Below, in pieces: positions 1 through 8,245 of a DNA stretch of 24,199 bases. The position numbers and the translations under genes are program-made. The stretch covers positions 1 through 24,199 of the forward strand of contig CAZWVH010000046.1 of assembly GCA_964636945.1 (NCBI GenBank). Reading direction: 5' to 3'. The DNA comes from CAZADA01 sp964636945 (GTDB lineage Bacteria; Pseudomonadota; Alphaproteobacteria; Caulobacterales; Maricaulaceae). Every line of letters starts with the position of its first letter. Positions within the stretch are counted from its first letter, which is position 1. A model generated the notes under the pieces. It was not told the origin of the DNA. It saw nothing but the letters and a program-made list of their open reading frames with translations, and did not search any database.

Positions 1-1011
1 AGCAATAACGGCTTACGCCTGATTCAGGGCTTTGAGGGATTTCACCGCTCCATTGACGGGGGCAAGAGCGCTCAAGCCTATCGGGATGCTGTGGGCGTGC
101 TCACCATTGGCTGGGGGCACACGCGCACGGTGAAGTCGGAAGACATGATCATCAGCCGCGACCAGGCCGAGGACTTGTTGCGCAAAGATGTGGCGGGCGC
201 CGAGGCTGCGGTCAACAAAGCGGTCAAAGTGCCGATCAACCAGAATCAATTCGATGCTTTGGTCTCGTTTGTCTTCAATTTGGGCGAAGGCAATTTCCGC
301 AAGTCGTCCTTGCTGCGTAAATTGAATGACGGCCAATACAGCGAAGTCCCGTCTGAGTTTCTGCGTTGGGTCAATGCAGGTGGTAAGCCACTGCCTGGTC
401 TGGTGCGCCGGCGCAAGGCCGAGGCGGCGCTGTTTGAGGCGGATGAATCGGAAATGGTGGAAGTCACCGAAACCGGCGATGTGATGATCCGCATGAGCTA
501 TGCGCCTTCGCCGGAGGTCAGCACCGCGCGCCGCGTAGAGACGGCCAATCAGGAAAAGCCGCTCGCAAAAAGCCGCACCATGCAGGCGGGCACGGCGGCC
601 ACCGTCGTGGCGGGCGGCGGCGCCGCGCTGGAGACCTTGGACAGTCTTACTACTGGAGTCAGTGACGTGGCGGGGAGCGCTTCAGATAGCCTGGCGCAGG
701 TATCGGAAAGCTTGGAATCGCTTAACGAGTTGGCCGACGGCACATTGGACACTGTCATCCAGCAAGTGAACGAGGCGCAATCGGCGATCCAACAGGCCGA
801 GTCGACCATCGATACAGCCACTCAGACGGCGGAAACGGTACAGGGCTTGCCCGCGAAAATTGCCAATTTGTTCAGCAATTTCAAACAATTCCTGGTGGAT
901 CTGGGGCTGAAGCCGGAGTGGATCGATATCGGGATTTGGGTAATTCTCGCTTTGCTGGCGCTGCGCATTATACAGGCTCGCATGGACGACCGCGCCAAAG
1001 GGCGGCGTTAG
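1..1011 (+). CDS. Phage-type lysozyme (GH24) with C-terminal membrane tail, 5'-truncated
   Basis: An endolysin-type muramidase that cleaves peptidoglycan glycan strands. The frame is open from base 1, so the true start lies upstream; 336 residues are visible. The GH24 core spans about residues 1-130. It shows the catalytic Glu in GFEGF (E12), the Asp in AYRD (D29) and the Thr in TIGWGHT (T35), in T4-lysozyme-like order. It also has the conserved NQFDALVSFVFNLG and LPGLVRRRKAE segments. After it come a linker (~130-205), a Ser/Gln/Glu-rich stretch likely to form coiled coil (~205-285), and one strong hydrophobic segment (~308-326) before a basic tail ARMDDRAKGRR. I recall a similar SRTMQAG-linker-TM-basic-tail layout in alphaproteobacterial prophage endolysins, but cannot check it here. 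The gene converges with the DUF3833 gene, 29 bases away. It may be the edge of a prophage or gene transfer agent, or a domesticated host lysozyme. Confidence 0.88.
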   Translation, partial: SNNGLRLIQGFEGFHRSIDGGKSAQAYRDAVGVLTIGWGHTRTVKSEDMIISRDQAEDLLRKDVAGAEAAVNKAVKVPINQNQFDALVSFVFNLGEGNFRKSSLLRKLNDGQYSEVPSEFLRWVNAGGKPLPGLVRRRKAEAALFEADESEMVEVTETGDVMIRMSYAPSPEVSTARRVETANQEKPLAKSRTMQAGTAATVVAGGGAALETLDSLTTGVSDVAGSASDSLAQVSESLESLNELADGTLDTVIQQVNEAQSAIQQAESTIDTATQTAETVQGLPAKIANLFSNFKQFLVDLGLKPEWIDIGIWVILALLALRIIQARMDDRAKGRR

Positions 1012-1040
1012 ACCTTCGGCGCGATCAAGACGCAGCGGAA

Positions 1041-1595
1041 TTATTCCGCCGCGTGCAACATGGCGATTTGTTCTGGACGCACTTCCAGCTGCACCCGCCC
1101 GATGCGGAAACCAAACTTGGAAATCGTGGCGCGGTTAATCACCACGCCATCAGTGGTGCGCACGAAGACGTCACGCAAGGTCACCACCGTGCCGTTAGAC
1201 AAGCGCAACTCATATTGCAGGCGGAAAACGTCGCCATCCTGATAGCCGCGCGCGAGGCCGACCGTGTCCTCGCGACCACCAGTCCATTCGCCATTGGCTT
1301 GGCGCGTGAGCGTCCACGTGCGCCGATATTCTTCGCCATCGTCCCAGACGAAGTCTTCCACCAACGTGAAGGTGTTTGTGGCGTCGTCCCATGCGCCATC
1401 CAGATAGACTGTGAACTCGCGGTCGCCACTAATGGCGTCGACCCGTCCACGACCGACCGCCTTGCCGATCAGGTCCCGCTCGAGCACGAATGTTGGCGTT
1501 GTTGCGCCGAGGTCAGGCGCTTTGGGCTGTGATGCGCATGCGCTGGTCAGCGCAAGAAAACCTCCGAGAACACTGCGTGAGACCGTTCGAAACAT
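1041..1595 (-). CDS. DUF3833 family lipoprotein
   Basis: A 184-residue protein of the DUF3833 family, whose biochemical role is unknown. The N-terminus has a short basic region, a hydrophobic stretch and a lipobox-like TSAC ending at C20, so it is probably lipidated and held in the outer or inner membrane. The mature part shows the family's features: a GRGRVDA segment, TLVEDFVWDDGEEYRRTW in the centre, GRED and GLARGYQDG in the second half, and a C-terminal ISKFGFRIGRVQLEV stretch. The -3 position of the lipobox is Thr, not the usual Leu, a slight oddity. The start at 1595 is the only ATG that preserves the signal peptide. The 124 bases to the upstream aldolase gene suggest it has its own promoter. 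Confidence 0.85.
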   Translation of the reverse strand: MFRTVSRSVLGGFLALTSACASQPKAPDLGATTPTFVLERDLIGKAVGRGRVDAISGDREFTVYLDGAWDDATNTFTLVEDFVWDDGEEYRRTWTLTRQANGEWTGGREDTVGLARGYQDGDVFRLQYELRLSNGTVVTLRDVFVRTTDGVVINRATISKFGFRIGRVQLEVRPEQIAMLHAAE

Positions 1596-1719
1596 GCTTT
1601 TATCTTGCCTCTAGCTGGGATTGCGAAATACCCCATTGTTACGCGGTGCGCATTCGATCGGTTCAAAACGCTGAGATAAGAATTGGTGAAGCCCTCAAGG
1701 GGGCGAGAGGGGTGCTGGA

Positions 1720-2757
1720 CTAGCTTGCTATGGATGGTTGAGCGCTTAAGGGGCTCAACGCCGTCTCAATGTCGTCCAGCGTTGTCGACCATGAGCACAC
1801 AAAGCGATGGCAGCCCCCGGGCCAGGGATAGAAGTTCACGCCATGGTCGCGCAGCGTGGCGGCGTCATTGTCGGAAAGGCGGACAAAAACTTCATTGCCA
1901 TCCACAGGGTGGACTAATTCACCGCCATGATGCGTCGTGAAGCGCTCGGCCAAATGCCGGGCGGCCGCGTTGGCTCGAGCGGCCAGCGTCAGCCATAAAT
2001 CATCAGCCAGATAGGCATTAAGCTGGGCGCTTAGATAGCGCATTTTCGCCGGCATATGCCCTGCGCGCTTGGCGCGGGCGGCGAGCTCGCCAACCCGGTC
2101 GCGCATGGCGCCAAACAGGACAATGACATCACAGCCAAGCGCGCCGTTCTTCGTCGCTCCAAAGGTCAGCACATCGACGCCAGCGCGCCAGGACAAATCC
2201 GCTGGCGACTGGCCGGTGGCGTCGATGGCATTGGCAAAGCGCGCTCCGTCCAGATGCACGCTCAGACCGTGGCGACGCGCAAGTTCGGCGCGTTCGGCGA
2301 TTTCAGCACCGGTGTAGGCCGCTCCGGACTCGGAGAGATTGGTCAGCGACAGCACTTGAGCCGGAGTTTCGTGGACAAAATCAGGATGACGCGCGGCCAG
2401 TGCGGCGGAGAGACTGTCCATGCTAATTTTGGCGTGCGGCCCGTCGAGCAACTGCAATTTGCCTCCGCCGGTGAAGAATTCCGGTGCGCCACGCTCATCA
2501 CGCTCGATGTGCGCCTCGCGATGGCACAAGATTGATCCCGTGGACGGGCACAGTATGGCCAATGCCAGCGCATTGGCGGCTGTACCGCTGATGCACGGGT
2601 AGATTTCAACGTCGGTCTCAAAGATTTCGGCCATGGCGCGCTTGGCCGCCGCGCTGGTCTCGTCGGCGCCATAACTGGGCGCTTTGCCTGAATTGATGGC
2701 CGATAACGCCTCAAGGATGGCGGGGTGCGCGTGCGCCTCAGTGTCGGATCCGAACAT
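1720..2757 (-). CDS. ltaE: Low-specificity L-threonine aldolase
   Basis: A PLP enzyme of fold type I (beta-eliminating lyase family) that splits L-threonine or allo-threonine to glycine and acetaldehyde in the cytoplasm. The sequence has the SYGADE motif after an N-terminal MFGSDTEAHAHPAI, the CHREAHI segment, the cofactor-binding HLDGARF (Asp), and the Schiff-base lysine in TFGATKNG (about K203). The open frame extends 26 codons further to an ATG at 2833-2835. I chose the ATG at 2757 because family members begin with M-F/N-x-SD right at this point and because the extra residues look unrelated. Neither start has a clear Shine-Dalgarno. From this start it is 345 residues, normal for the family. 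It is divergent from the SRPBCC gene at 2901. Confidence 0.88.
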   Translation of the reverse strand: MFGSDTEAHAHPAILEALSAINSGKAPSYGADETSAAAKRAMAEIFETDVEIYPCISGTAANALALAILCPSTGSILCHREAHIERDERGAPEFFTGGGKLQLLDGPHAKISMDSLSAALAARHPDFVHETPAQVLSLTNLSESGAAYTGAEIAERAELARRHGLSVHLDGARFANAIDATGQSPADLSWRAGVDVLTFGATKNGALGCDVIVLFGAMRDRVGELAARAKRAGHMPAKMRYLSAQLNAYLADDLWLTLAARANAAARHLAERFTTHHGGELVHPVDGNEVFVRLSDNDAATLRDHGVNFYPWPGGCHRFVCSWSTTLDDIETALSPLSAQPSIAS

Positions 2758-2900
2758 GCCGCTAGTGAGACGTCGCGTTAATCGCCTGTCAAGAATGCAA
2801 ATGTCTTTGCACACAATCCCAGGCGGTGTTTCCATGGCTTCGAATCGAATGACGCGCTACACGCTGGGGACGCGGTGTAAGAGTTTGGGAGGGGCGTGGC

Positions 2901-3935
2901 ATGATCTGGGTGGTGCGGGCATTTTTGGGCCTGGCGGGGCTTGCGGCGCTGTTGGCGTTTGGCGGCTTGTTCATTCCAGGCGTCACGCGGGTGGAGGCCA
3001 CCGCCTTTGTCGATCGGCCCGCCGTTTCAGTTTACACGATTGCTGCTGATGTGCGGGCCAATGCCGAATGGGCGCTTTGGCAAGTTCGCTCTCCGGTCGA
3101 CGCCATTGATGTGTCTTCCCCGCCAACAGGTGAAAACGCTTGGGTGTCTTGGCGCACGCTGGACGGCGGAAAAGGCCGGCAGACCATCACGCTGGCTGAA
3201 CCTCATGCCTTGGTGCAGAGCACGCTGGATTTTGGACATCGCGGTCAGGCGCGCAGCGTCATTGCCATTGACGAACAGTCTGACGGCGTTCAGGTGCGTT
3301 TGCGCTATGAGGCCAATCATGGCTTGGACATTATCGGGCGATACGCAAGCCTTCTGACCCGTCGGCAAATTCGCACCGCGGTCGAAGAGAGTTTGGCCGC
3401 ACTGCGCAGCCAGGCCGAAGCGCTGCCTGATGCCGACTTCGCGCAAATTGACATCCGCGAGACCATGAGCGAACCCATGGCCATCGTCTTTGCTGAACGC
3501 GTGGTCAGCGGCGGCGCCCAGGACCATGAAACGGCCTTAAGCGAGGCGTTCGCCGCGGTGAGACAAGAAATGTCGCGCCAAGACCAATTGCCAGCCGGAC
3601 CCCCAATGGTCATCACATTGGAATGGAGTCCGCCGCTGTGGCGGTTTCGCGCCGCGATCCCCTATTCTGGCCGACCCGGCGAGGATGGCGCGTCAGTGGT
3701 TTATGGCGCAATTGACGCCGGTCCGGTGGTCAGCGTCACTCATCAGGGCCCACTGCGCAGGGGGGGCGAAGTCTATGGGCAACTCCAAGCGTACATTGCC
3801 GCTCATCGATTGGCGCCGGATGGGCCTGCTCGCGAAATCTTAACCCCGGACGGGGCGAGCGCTTCGCCGGACGATCAAACCACGACCATTGTCGCGCCTG
3901 TGCGGGCGCTCGAGGGCGAGCGCATCGAAGATTAG
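2901..3935 (+). CDS. Membrane-anchored SRPBCC (polyketide cyclase-like) and GyrI-like domain protein
   Basis: A 344-residue two-domain protein. Residues ~4-27 form a hydrophobic N-terminal anchor. Residues ~30-180 resemble the SRPBCC/START-like ligand-binding fold: an opening VEATAFVDRPAVSVYTIAADVRANAEW helix-strand region, then strands ending in a helix (RRQIRTAVEESLAALRSQAE). Residues ~185-320 resemble the GyrI/AraC effector-binding fold, with DIRETMSEPMAIVF, a central VVYGAIDAGPVVSVTHQGPL and the typical YGQLQAYIAAHRLAPDGPAREI ending. A hydrophobic ligand is plausible; no substrate can be named. The ATG at 2901 has a strong GGGAGGGG ribosome site. The C-terminus is Pro/Asp/Thr-rich and probably disordered. 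The nearest genes give no pathway hint. Confidence 0.8.
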   Translation: MIWVVRAFLGLAGLAALLAFGGLFIPGVTRVEATAFVDRPAVSVYTIAADVRANAEWALWQVRSPVDAIDVSSPPTGENAWVSWRTLDGGKGRQTITLAEPHALVQSTLDFGHRGQARSVIAIDEQSDGVQVRLRYEANHGLDIIGRYASLLTRRQIRTAVEESLAALRSQAEALPDADFAQIDIRETMSEPMAIVFAERVVSGGAQDHETALSEAFAAVRQEMSRQDQLPAGPPMVITLEWSPPLWRFRAAIPYSGRPGEDGASVVYGAIDAGPVVSVTHQGPLRRGGEVYGQLQAYIAAHRLAPDGPAREILTPDGASASPDDQTTTIVAPVRALEGERIED

Positions 3936-4018
3936 GCGGGGCGAATGCAGTCTCCCGGCTTGCGCTTTGCAGCTCAGGCGAGCAACCCTGCGCGTGGTGG
4001 TCACTCAAGGAGAGCGCA

Positions 4019-4606
4019 ATGGCGAAGTGGTGGCATGGCATTGTTTTAGGGGCGGCGCTCTGTGCGGCGCCTGTGGCTGCGCAAGACGCGCAAGATGCGG
4101 AGACGGGCGAGGAGGCGGCAGCGGAGGACGTGGCGCCCTCATTTCGATTCACTGACCACGCCCGCGCACTGCGTGGGCAATGGTCTGGCGAGCTGACCTA
4201 TCGCGATTTTCAATCTAATGCGCGTGTGACGATTCCGGTGGACGTGACCGTCACGTCGCCTGAAGGCGCGCCTTTCATCGCCGCCACTTTCGCCTACACC
4301 GACCCCGACCAGCAAATGTTTAGCCACACAGTGATTCAGCCGGTGGGCTCGAGCGGACTGCGCGTGGCTGATTTCGGTCGTGATGGCATAACGGTGGCGG
4401 TGCGTGCGGTGACGCAGTTCATGCAGGACGAAGACAGTTATATTGTGGTGTATGAGGAGCAGGGCCGGGATAATGGTCAAAGCGCCACCGTGCGCCATAC
4501 CGAAACCGTATCGGATGCCCGCTATAGCTTACGCCGAGATGTGCGCATTGATGGCGAAGAAGAGTTTGTGTTTCGCAACGAAATCGCACTAAGTCGGGCG
4601 CAATAA
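4019..4606 (+). CDS. Exported protein of unknown function
   Basis: I do not recognise a named family. The 195-residue protein has a clear Sec signal peptide with a likely cleavage after AAPVAAQ (about residue 22), followed by an acidic Ala/Glu/Asp-rich spacer (~23-40). The mature domain (~42-195) begins DHARALRGQWSGELTYRDF and is rich in alternating polar and hydrophobic residues, so a small beta-barrel is likely; the opening G-x-W-x-G-x-L-x-Y pattern recalls lipocalin-like or DUF1579-type periplasmic folds, but this is only a resemblance. There are no cysteines in the mature part. The start ATG has a good AAGGAG site 6 bases upstream. It lies 83 bases after the SRPBCC gene, so co-transcription is possible. 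Confidence 0.7.
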   Translation: MAKWWHGIVLGAALCAAPVAAQDAQDAETGEEAAAEDVAPSFRFTDHARALRGQWSGELTYRDFQSNARVTIPVDVTVTSPEGAPFIAATFAYTDPDQQMFSHTVIQPVGSSGLRVADFGRDGITVAVRAVTQFMQDEDSYIVVYEEQGRDNGQSATVRHTETVSDARYSLRRDVRIDGEEEFVFRNEIALSRAQ

Positions 4607-4685
4607 CCCTGTGCTTGTCTTAACAGAACGGCCCCTTGGCCCCACATAAAGCATGTTGTTCGCCCGCTGAAAGGAACGTGTTGCG

Positions 4686-5918
4686 ATGGATTTTGTCGAC
4701 GCCCCACCCACGCCGAACGCTCCCCTAAGCCAAGCCATCGGCCGGGTAAAACCGTCGGCCACCATTGCGGTGACCACCAAAGCTGCAGAACTGCGCGCAG
4801 CCGGGCGCGATGTGATCGGCCTGGGCGCCGGTGAACCAGATTTCGATACGCCCGATTCTATTAAACAAGCCGCCGTGGAGGCGATTGCCGAGGGCAAGAC
4901 GAAGTACACGCCCGCGGATGGATTGCCTGAGTTAAAACAGGCGATCGTCGACAAATTTAAGCGCGATAACCAGCTGGACTACACCAAGGACCAAATTCAC
5001 GTCGCGCCAGGCGGCAAGCCGGTAATTTACAACGCATTCGTGGCAACTCTCGATCCGGGTGACCAGGTGATCGTCCCCGCGCCATATTGGGTGTCCTATC
5101 CTGAAATGGTCCGCCTGGCTGGTGGCGAGCCGGTTGTGGTGGATTGCGGGCCTGAAACCGCTTGGAAACTGACGCCCGAAGCGATCGAGAAGGCCATCAC
5201 GCCGGCCACGAAGTGGATCATTCTCAACTCACCGTCCAATCCCACCGGCGCAGGATATAGCGCCAGCCAATTGCAAGCGCTCGGCGACGTGCTTGTCCGT
5301 CATCCCCAGGTCTGGGTGCTCACTGACGATATGTACGAGCATTTGGTCTATGATGATTTTGCGTTTTCCACGATCGCTCAAGTTGTTCCCAGATTGATGG
5401 GACGCACGCTCACCATGAATGGTGTGTCCAAAGCTTATGCCATGACTGGCTGGCGGATCGGCTATGCCGGCGGGCCGGCTGACCTGATCAAGGCCATGCG
5501 CAAAGTGGCCAGCCAAACCACGTCCAATCCGTGCACAATCTCACAATGGGCGGCGATCGCTGCCCTTAACGGACCACAAGATTTCATCGCCAGTCGAAAT
5601 GAGGTGTTTCGCGAGCGCCGTGATCTTGTGGTCCGTGAACTTAACGCCGCCAAAGGCGTAAGCTGTCAGACACCGGTTGGCGCGTTCTATGTGTTTCCCG
5701 ATGTCAGCGAATTGATGGGCGCCACCTCGCCGGGCGGGGCGAAAATGACTGATGATCTGTCGTTTGCGGGAGCATTGCTCGAAGAAGAAAACGTGGCCGT
5801 CGTACCCGGTTCGGCCTTCGGCCGGGACGGGGCGTTCCGAATTTCTTACGCCACATCCACCGAGGCATTGAGTGAAGCCATGAAGCGCATCCAGCGCTTT
5901 TGCGATGGTGTCCAGTAA
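4686..5918 (+). CDS. aatA: Aspartate aminotransferase, class I PLP-dependent (subfamily I-gamma type)
   Basis: A cytoplasmic fold-type-I aminotransferase of 410 residues, most like the AspC/AatA group that exchanges amino groups between aspartate and 2-oxoglutarate; related prephenate or arogenate activity occurs in this subgroup. Visible motifs are GLGAGEPDFDTP (substrate loop, ~46-55), KYTPADGLPELK, NSPSNPTG (cofactor contact, N185), LTDDMYEHLVYDD (D214/D215 region), the PLP lysine in SKAYAMTGWRIGY (K249, with R257 near the phosphate) and FRISYAT near the C-terminus (Arg for the substrate alpha-carboxylate). An AAGGA ribosome site lies upstream of the ATG. The N-terminus carries about ten extra residues (MDFVDAPPTP) before the usual LSQAIGRVKPS. 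It is followed by an independent binding-protein gene. Confidence 0.93.
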   Translation: MDFVDAPPTPNAPLSQAIGRVKPSATIAVTTKAAELRAAGRDVIGLGAGEPDFDTPDSIKQAAVEAIAEGKTKYTPADGLPELKQAIVDKFKRDNQLDYTKDQIHVAPGGKPVIYNAFVATLDPGDQVIVPAPYWVSYPEMVRLAGGEPVVVDCGPETAWKLTPEAIEKAITPATKWIILNSPSNPTGAGYSASQLQALGDVLVRHPQVWVLTDDMYEHLVYDDFAFSTIAQVVPRLMGRTLTMNGVSKAYAMTGWRIGYAGGPADLIKAMRKVASQTTSNPCTISQWAAIAALNGPQDFIASRNEVFRERRDLVVRELNAAKGVSCQTPVGAFYVFPDVSELMGATSPGGAKMTDDLSFAGALLEEENVAVVPGSAFGRDGAFRISYATSTEALSEAMKRIQRFCDGVQ

Positions 5919-6032
5919 AGTGCTACAGTTGACCTGGCGGCGGCGAAGACGACATCCAAAGTGCAAACGCGTGATAATGGGCGCTATCGAATTGGACGGG
6001 ACATGGTGACTGCGCGATTGGCGGAGGGGCGA

Positions 6033-7655
6033 ATGGCATTCATCCGCATTGCGTTATGCTCGCTTGCTGGGTGCATGGCCGTGGCTTCGTGCGGTCGCCA
6101 GGAGCCGCCCGATGACCCGGGAGTATTGCGCAGGGCCATATCCGTTGCGCCCCAGTCCCTCGACCCGCACTACGCCAATACCGCCCAAGAGATGGCCATC
6201 GCGATGGACCTCTTTGAGGGCCTGTATGCCTTTGGTCCAGGGGGCAATCCTGCCTTGTCTGGCGCAGCCGAAGTGGAGGTCAGCGCGGACGAGCTAACCT
6301 GGACATTCCGGCTGCGGACCGCCAATTGGTCGGATGGAGAACGGGTCACGGCCGACGATTATGTCTTCAGCTTACGCCGGGCCTTGCGGCTTGATCCGCC
6401 GTCCGCCTTGGCGCCCATGTTACATGTGATCGCAGGGGCGCGGGCTTACGCGGCGGGTGACGACGACGCCTTGGCCGTCAGGGCGGTGAACCGGCAAACG
6501 CTCGAGATCAAACTCGCTCATGTTGAGCCCCATTTGCCTGAAATATTAGCCCTCCCCATCGCGGCGCCTGTGCCGGAGCATGTTGTCGTTGTGCACTCCA
6601 CGGCATGGACTGATCCCAGTCGACTTGCGGTGAATGGCCCCTATGTCCCCAGCGGTGAAACCACTGAGTCTGGTGTTCAATTGATGGTCAATCCAGCATT
6701 CGGTGAGAACGAAGCGCCATGTTTTCACACAGTTGAGTATCAAGTGATTGCGCAGCGCGAAGAGGCGTTTGCTGCCATTGTCAACAATGGCGTCGACATC
6801 GCCACCAATGCGATCATGCCTCGCGAACAACAAATGATGGCAGCGCTCAGCAAGTCATATCGTCAGTATGAGGGACAGAGCACAATTGTGCTGGCCCCCA
6901 ATGCGCAATTTGCCCCGTTTGATGATCTCAGAGTGCGTCAGGCGCTGGCCTTGGCTATCAATGTGGAAGAGTTGGCCCAAACCGGTTTGCCACGCCTCGC
7001 CACACCTGCCTATCGGCTGACGCCGCCGGCAATTGTGGGATCAGGAGCGTCGCTGGACATGGGTATCGAAGCGACATTGGAAGAACGGCGCACCCAAGCG
7101 CGCGAACGATTGGTCGCTGCCGGCTTTCACGAGGGCCGGCCTCTGCAATTTGTTTTATCCTACCCGGCCAGTCCGATCAGCTCTCGGCTTGTGGACTTGG
7201 TGCGTCAGGACATTGAAGCCGTTGCGCCTTGGGTGTCGGTGGAGCTGCGCCCCATCGCGCCGGACTTGCATTTGGCGGATTTATCGGCTGGGGCGTTCCA
7301 AGTCGCCATCGACGAAAAGCGCGCGCAATTCAACGATCCCACAGCGCTGCTGCAGCAGTTTTTGCCTTGGGTAGGGCCCATGAACCACACCAACTGGACC
7401 GATGTGGAGTTCACGGCATTGTACGAAGCGGCTCAAAACCAAACTGACCCCGCGATTCGGCGTCGCATTCTCAGTCGAGCTGAGCGATTGGTGATGAGCG
7501 CCTCAGCGGTGATCCCGCTGGTGCACATCGACAACTTTGCGTTTGTGAATTCAAGCCTCTCGGAATGGACCGATAATCAAGGCGCCCGCCATCCGTCCTA
7601 CTATTTGTGCCGACGGGGACCAGGGCTGACGTCACTCGAGCCAATTCGGGAGTAG
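6033..7655 (+). CDS. ABC transporter substrate-binding lipoprotein, peptide/nickel family (SBP_bac_5, OppA-like)
   Basis: A 540-residue extracytoplasmic solute-binding protein, probably for oligopeptides. The frame is open from a GTG at 5961, but I chose the ATG at 6033: it has GGAGG five bases upstream and begins a lipoprotein signal peptide ending VASC (C20); an LAGC at residue 14 is a less likely lipidation site because the hydrophobic part would be very short. The mature protein starts RAISVAPQSLDPHYANTAQE, has ELTWTFRLR and WSDGERVTADDYVFSLRRAL, both hallmarks of family 5 binding proteins, and continues with LRVRQALALAINVEEL and a C-terminal lobe. No permease or ATPase gene is adjacent, so it is an orphan here. 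It is most like OppA/MppA, and murein-peptide binding is possible but unproven. Confidence 0.88.
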   Translation: MAFIRIALCSLAGCMAVASCGRQEPPDDPGVLRRAISVAPQSLDPHYANTAQEMAIAMDLFEGLYAFGPGGNPALSGAAEVEVSADELTWTFRLRTANWSDGERVTADDYVFSLRRALRLDPPSALAPMLHVIAGARAYAAGDDDALAVRAVNRQTLEIKLAHVEPHLPEILALPIAAPVPEHVVVVHSTAWTDPSRLAVNGPYVPSGETTESGVQLMVNPAFGENEAPCFHTVEYQVIAQREEAFAAIVNNGVDIATNAIMPREQQMMAALSKSYRQYEGQSTIVLAPNAQFAPFDDLRVRQALALAINVEELAQTGLPRLATPAYRLTPPAIVGSGASLDMGIEATLEERRTQARERLVAAGFHEGRPLQFVLSYPASPISSRLVDLVRQDIEAVAPWVSVELRPIAPDLHLADLSAGAFQVAIDEKRAQFNDPTALLQQFLPWVGPMNHTNWTDVEFTALYEAAQNQTDPAIRRRILSRAERLVMSASAVIPLVHIDNFAFVNSSLSEWTDNQGARHPSYYLCRRGPGLTSLEPIRE

Positions 7656-7705
7656 ATTGCGCCGCATCGGAGCGTCATGCGGCTTTGGTTGGTCTGAGCG
7701 GCCAG

Positions 7706-7729
7706 AATTTTGGGTGTAATTTTGGGTGT
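7706..7729 (+). repeat. Perfect 12-bp tandem duplication upstream of dps
   Basis: The 12-mer AATTTTGGGTGT occurs twice head to tail (7706-7717 and 7718-7729), followed by AACC. It lies 19 bases before the dps start codon, directly before the AAGGAG ribosome site, so it falls in the leader or core promoter of dps. It could be a regulator binding pair or a simple slippage duplication. Confidence 0.85.
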
Positions 7730-7747
7730 AACCTTAAGGAGCACGAC

Positions 7748-8215
7748 ATGGCGGTTGATATTGATATTGCAAAAGACGATCGGGAGAAAATCGCACAGGG
7801 ATTGGCGCGCGTTCTTGCTGACACGTATGCCCTTTATCTCAAGACGCATGGGTATCACTGGAATGTCACCGGGCCTCACTTCGCCGGTTTGCACACAATG
7901 TTTGAGGAGCAATACCGCGAATTATGGACCGCCACTGACGAAATTGCCGAGCGCATCCGCGCGCTTGGCGTTTATGCGCCCGGATCAGGCGCAGAGTTCG
8001 CATCACTCACCAGCATCAAAGAAGCTCAAGGCGTGCCCAAGGCGAATGACATGGTGGCTGATTTGGCGACGGGGCATGAGCAAGTCGCTCGCACCGCCCG
8101 CGAGGCCTTCCCTGTGGCCGAAGAGGCGAATGACCAGCCAACCATGGACCTGCTCACCGAACGGATGACCGCCAGCGAAAAGGCGGCCTGGATGCTCAGG
8201 GCCCAGGTGGGATAG
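7748..8215 (+). CDS. dps: Dps-type ferritin, DNA protection during starvation
   Basis: A 155-residue Dps family miniferritin that forms a dodecameric shell, oxidises ferrous iron with hydrogen peroxide and shields DNA in stress or stationary phase. The inter-subunit ferroxidase ligands are visible with exact family spacing: H37 (in GYHW), H49 (in GLHTMF), D64 and E68 (in DEIAERIR). The tryptophan next to H37 is also conserved. The N-terminus is short and not lysine-rich, so direct DNA binding through a tail is uncertain. An open frame extends upstream to 7607, but the ATG at 7748 has AAGGAG six bases before it and matches family length. It is a single gene with a short intergenic leader carrying a 12-bp tandem repeat, and a hairpin follows the stop after 30 bases. 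Confidence 0.92.
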   Translation: MAVDIDIAKDDREKIAQGLARVLADTYALYLKTHGYHWNVTGPHFAGLHTMFEEQYRELWTATDEIAERIRALGVYAPGSGAEFASLTSIKEAQGVPKANDMVADLATGHEQVARTAREAFPVAEEANDQPTMDLLTERMTASEKAAWMLRAQVG

Positions 8216-8245
8216 TGCGTCATATGAATTATTTATGACAAAAAA

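Noticed and set aside
918..1532. 204-codon plus-strand open frame
   Set aside because: It lies antisense to the DUF3833 lipoprotein and overlaps the lysozyme end; the protein has no family features and no ribosome site.
2056..2535. 159-codon plus-strand open frame
   Set aside because: Antisense to the threonine aldolase and composed of residues expected from the complement of a GC-rich gene.
2758..2835. N-terminal extension of the threonine aldolase
   Set aside because: The added 26 residues do not fit the family and have no ribosome site; the ATG at 2757 starts at the usual place.
5961..6032. GTG start and extension of the peptide-binding protein
   Set aside because: It would bury the lipoprotein signal peptide 24 residues inside; the ATG at 6033 has an ideal ribosome site.
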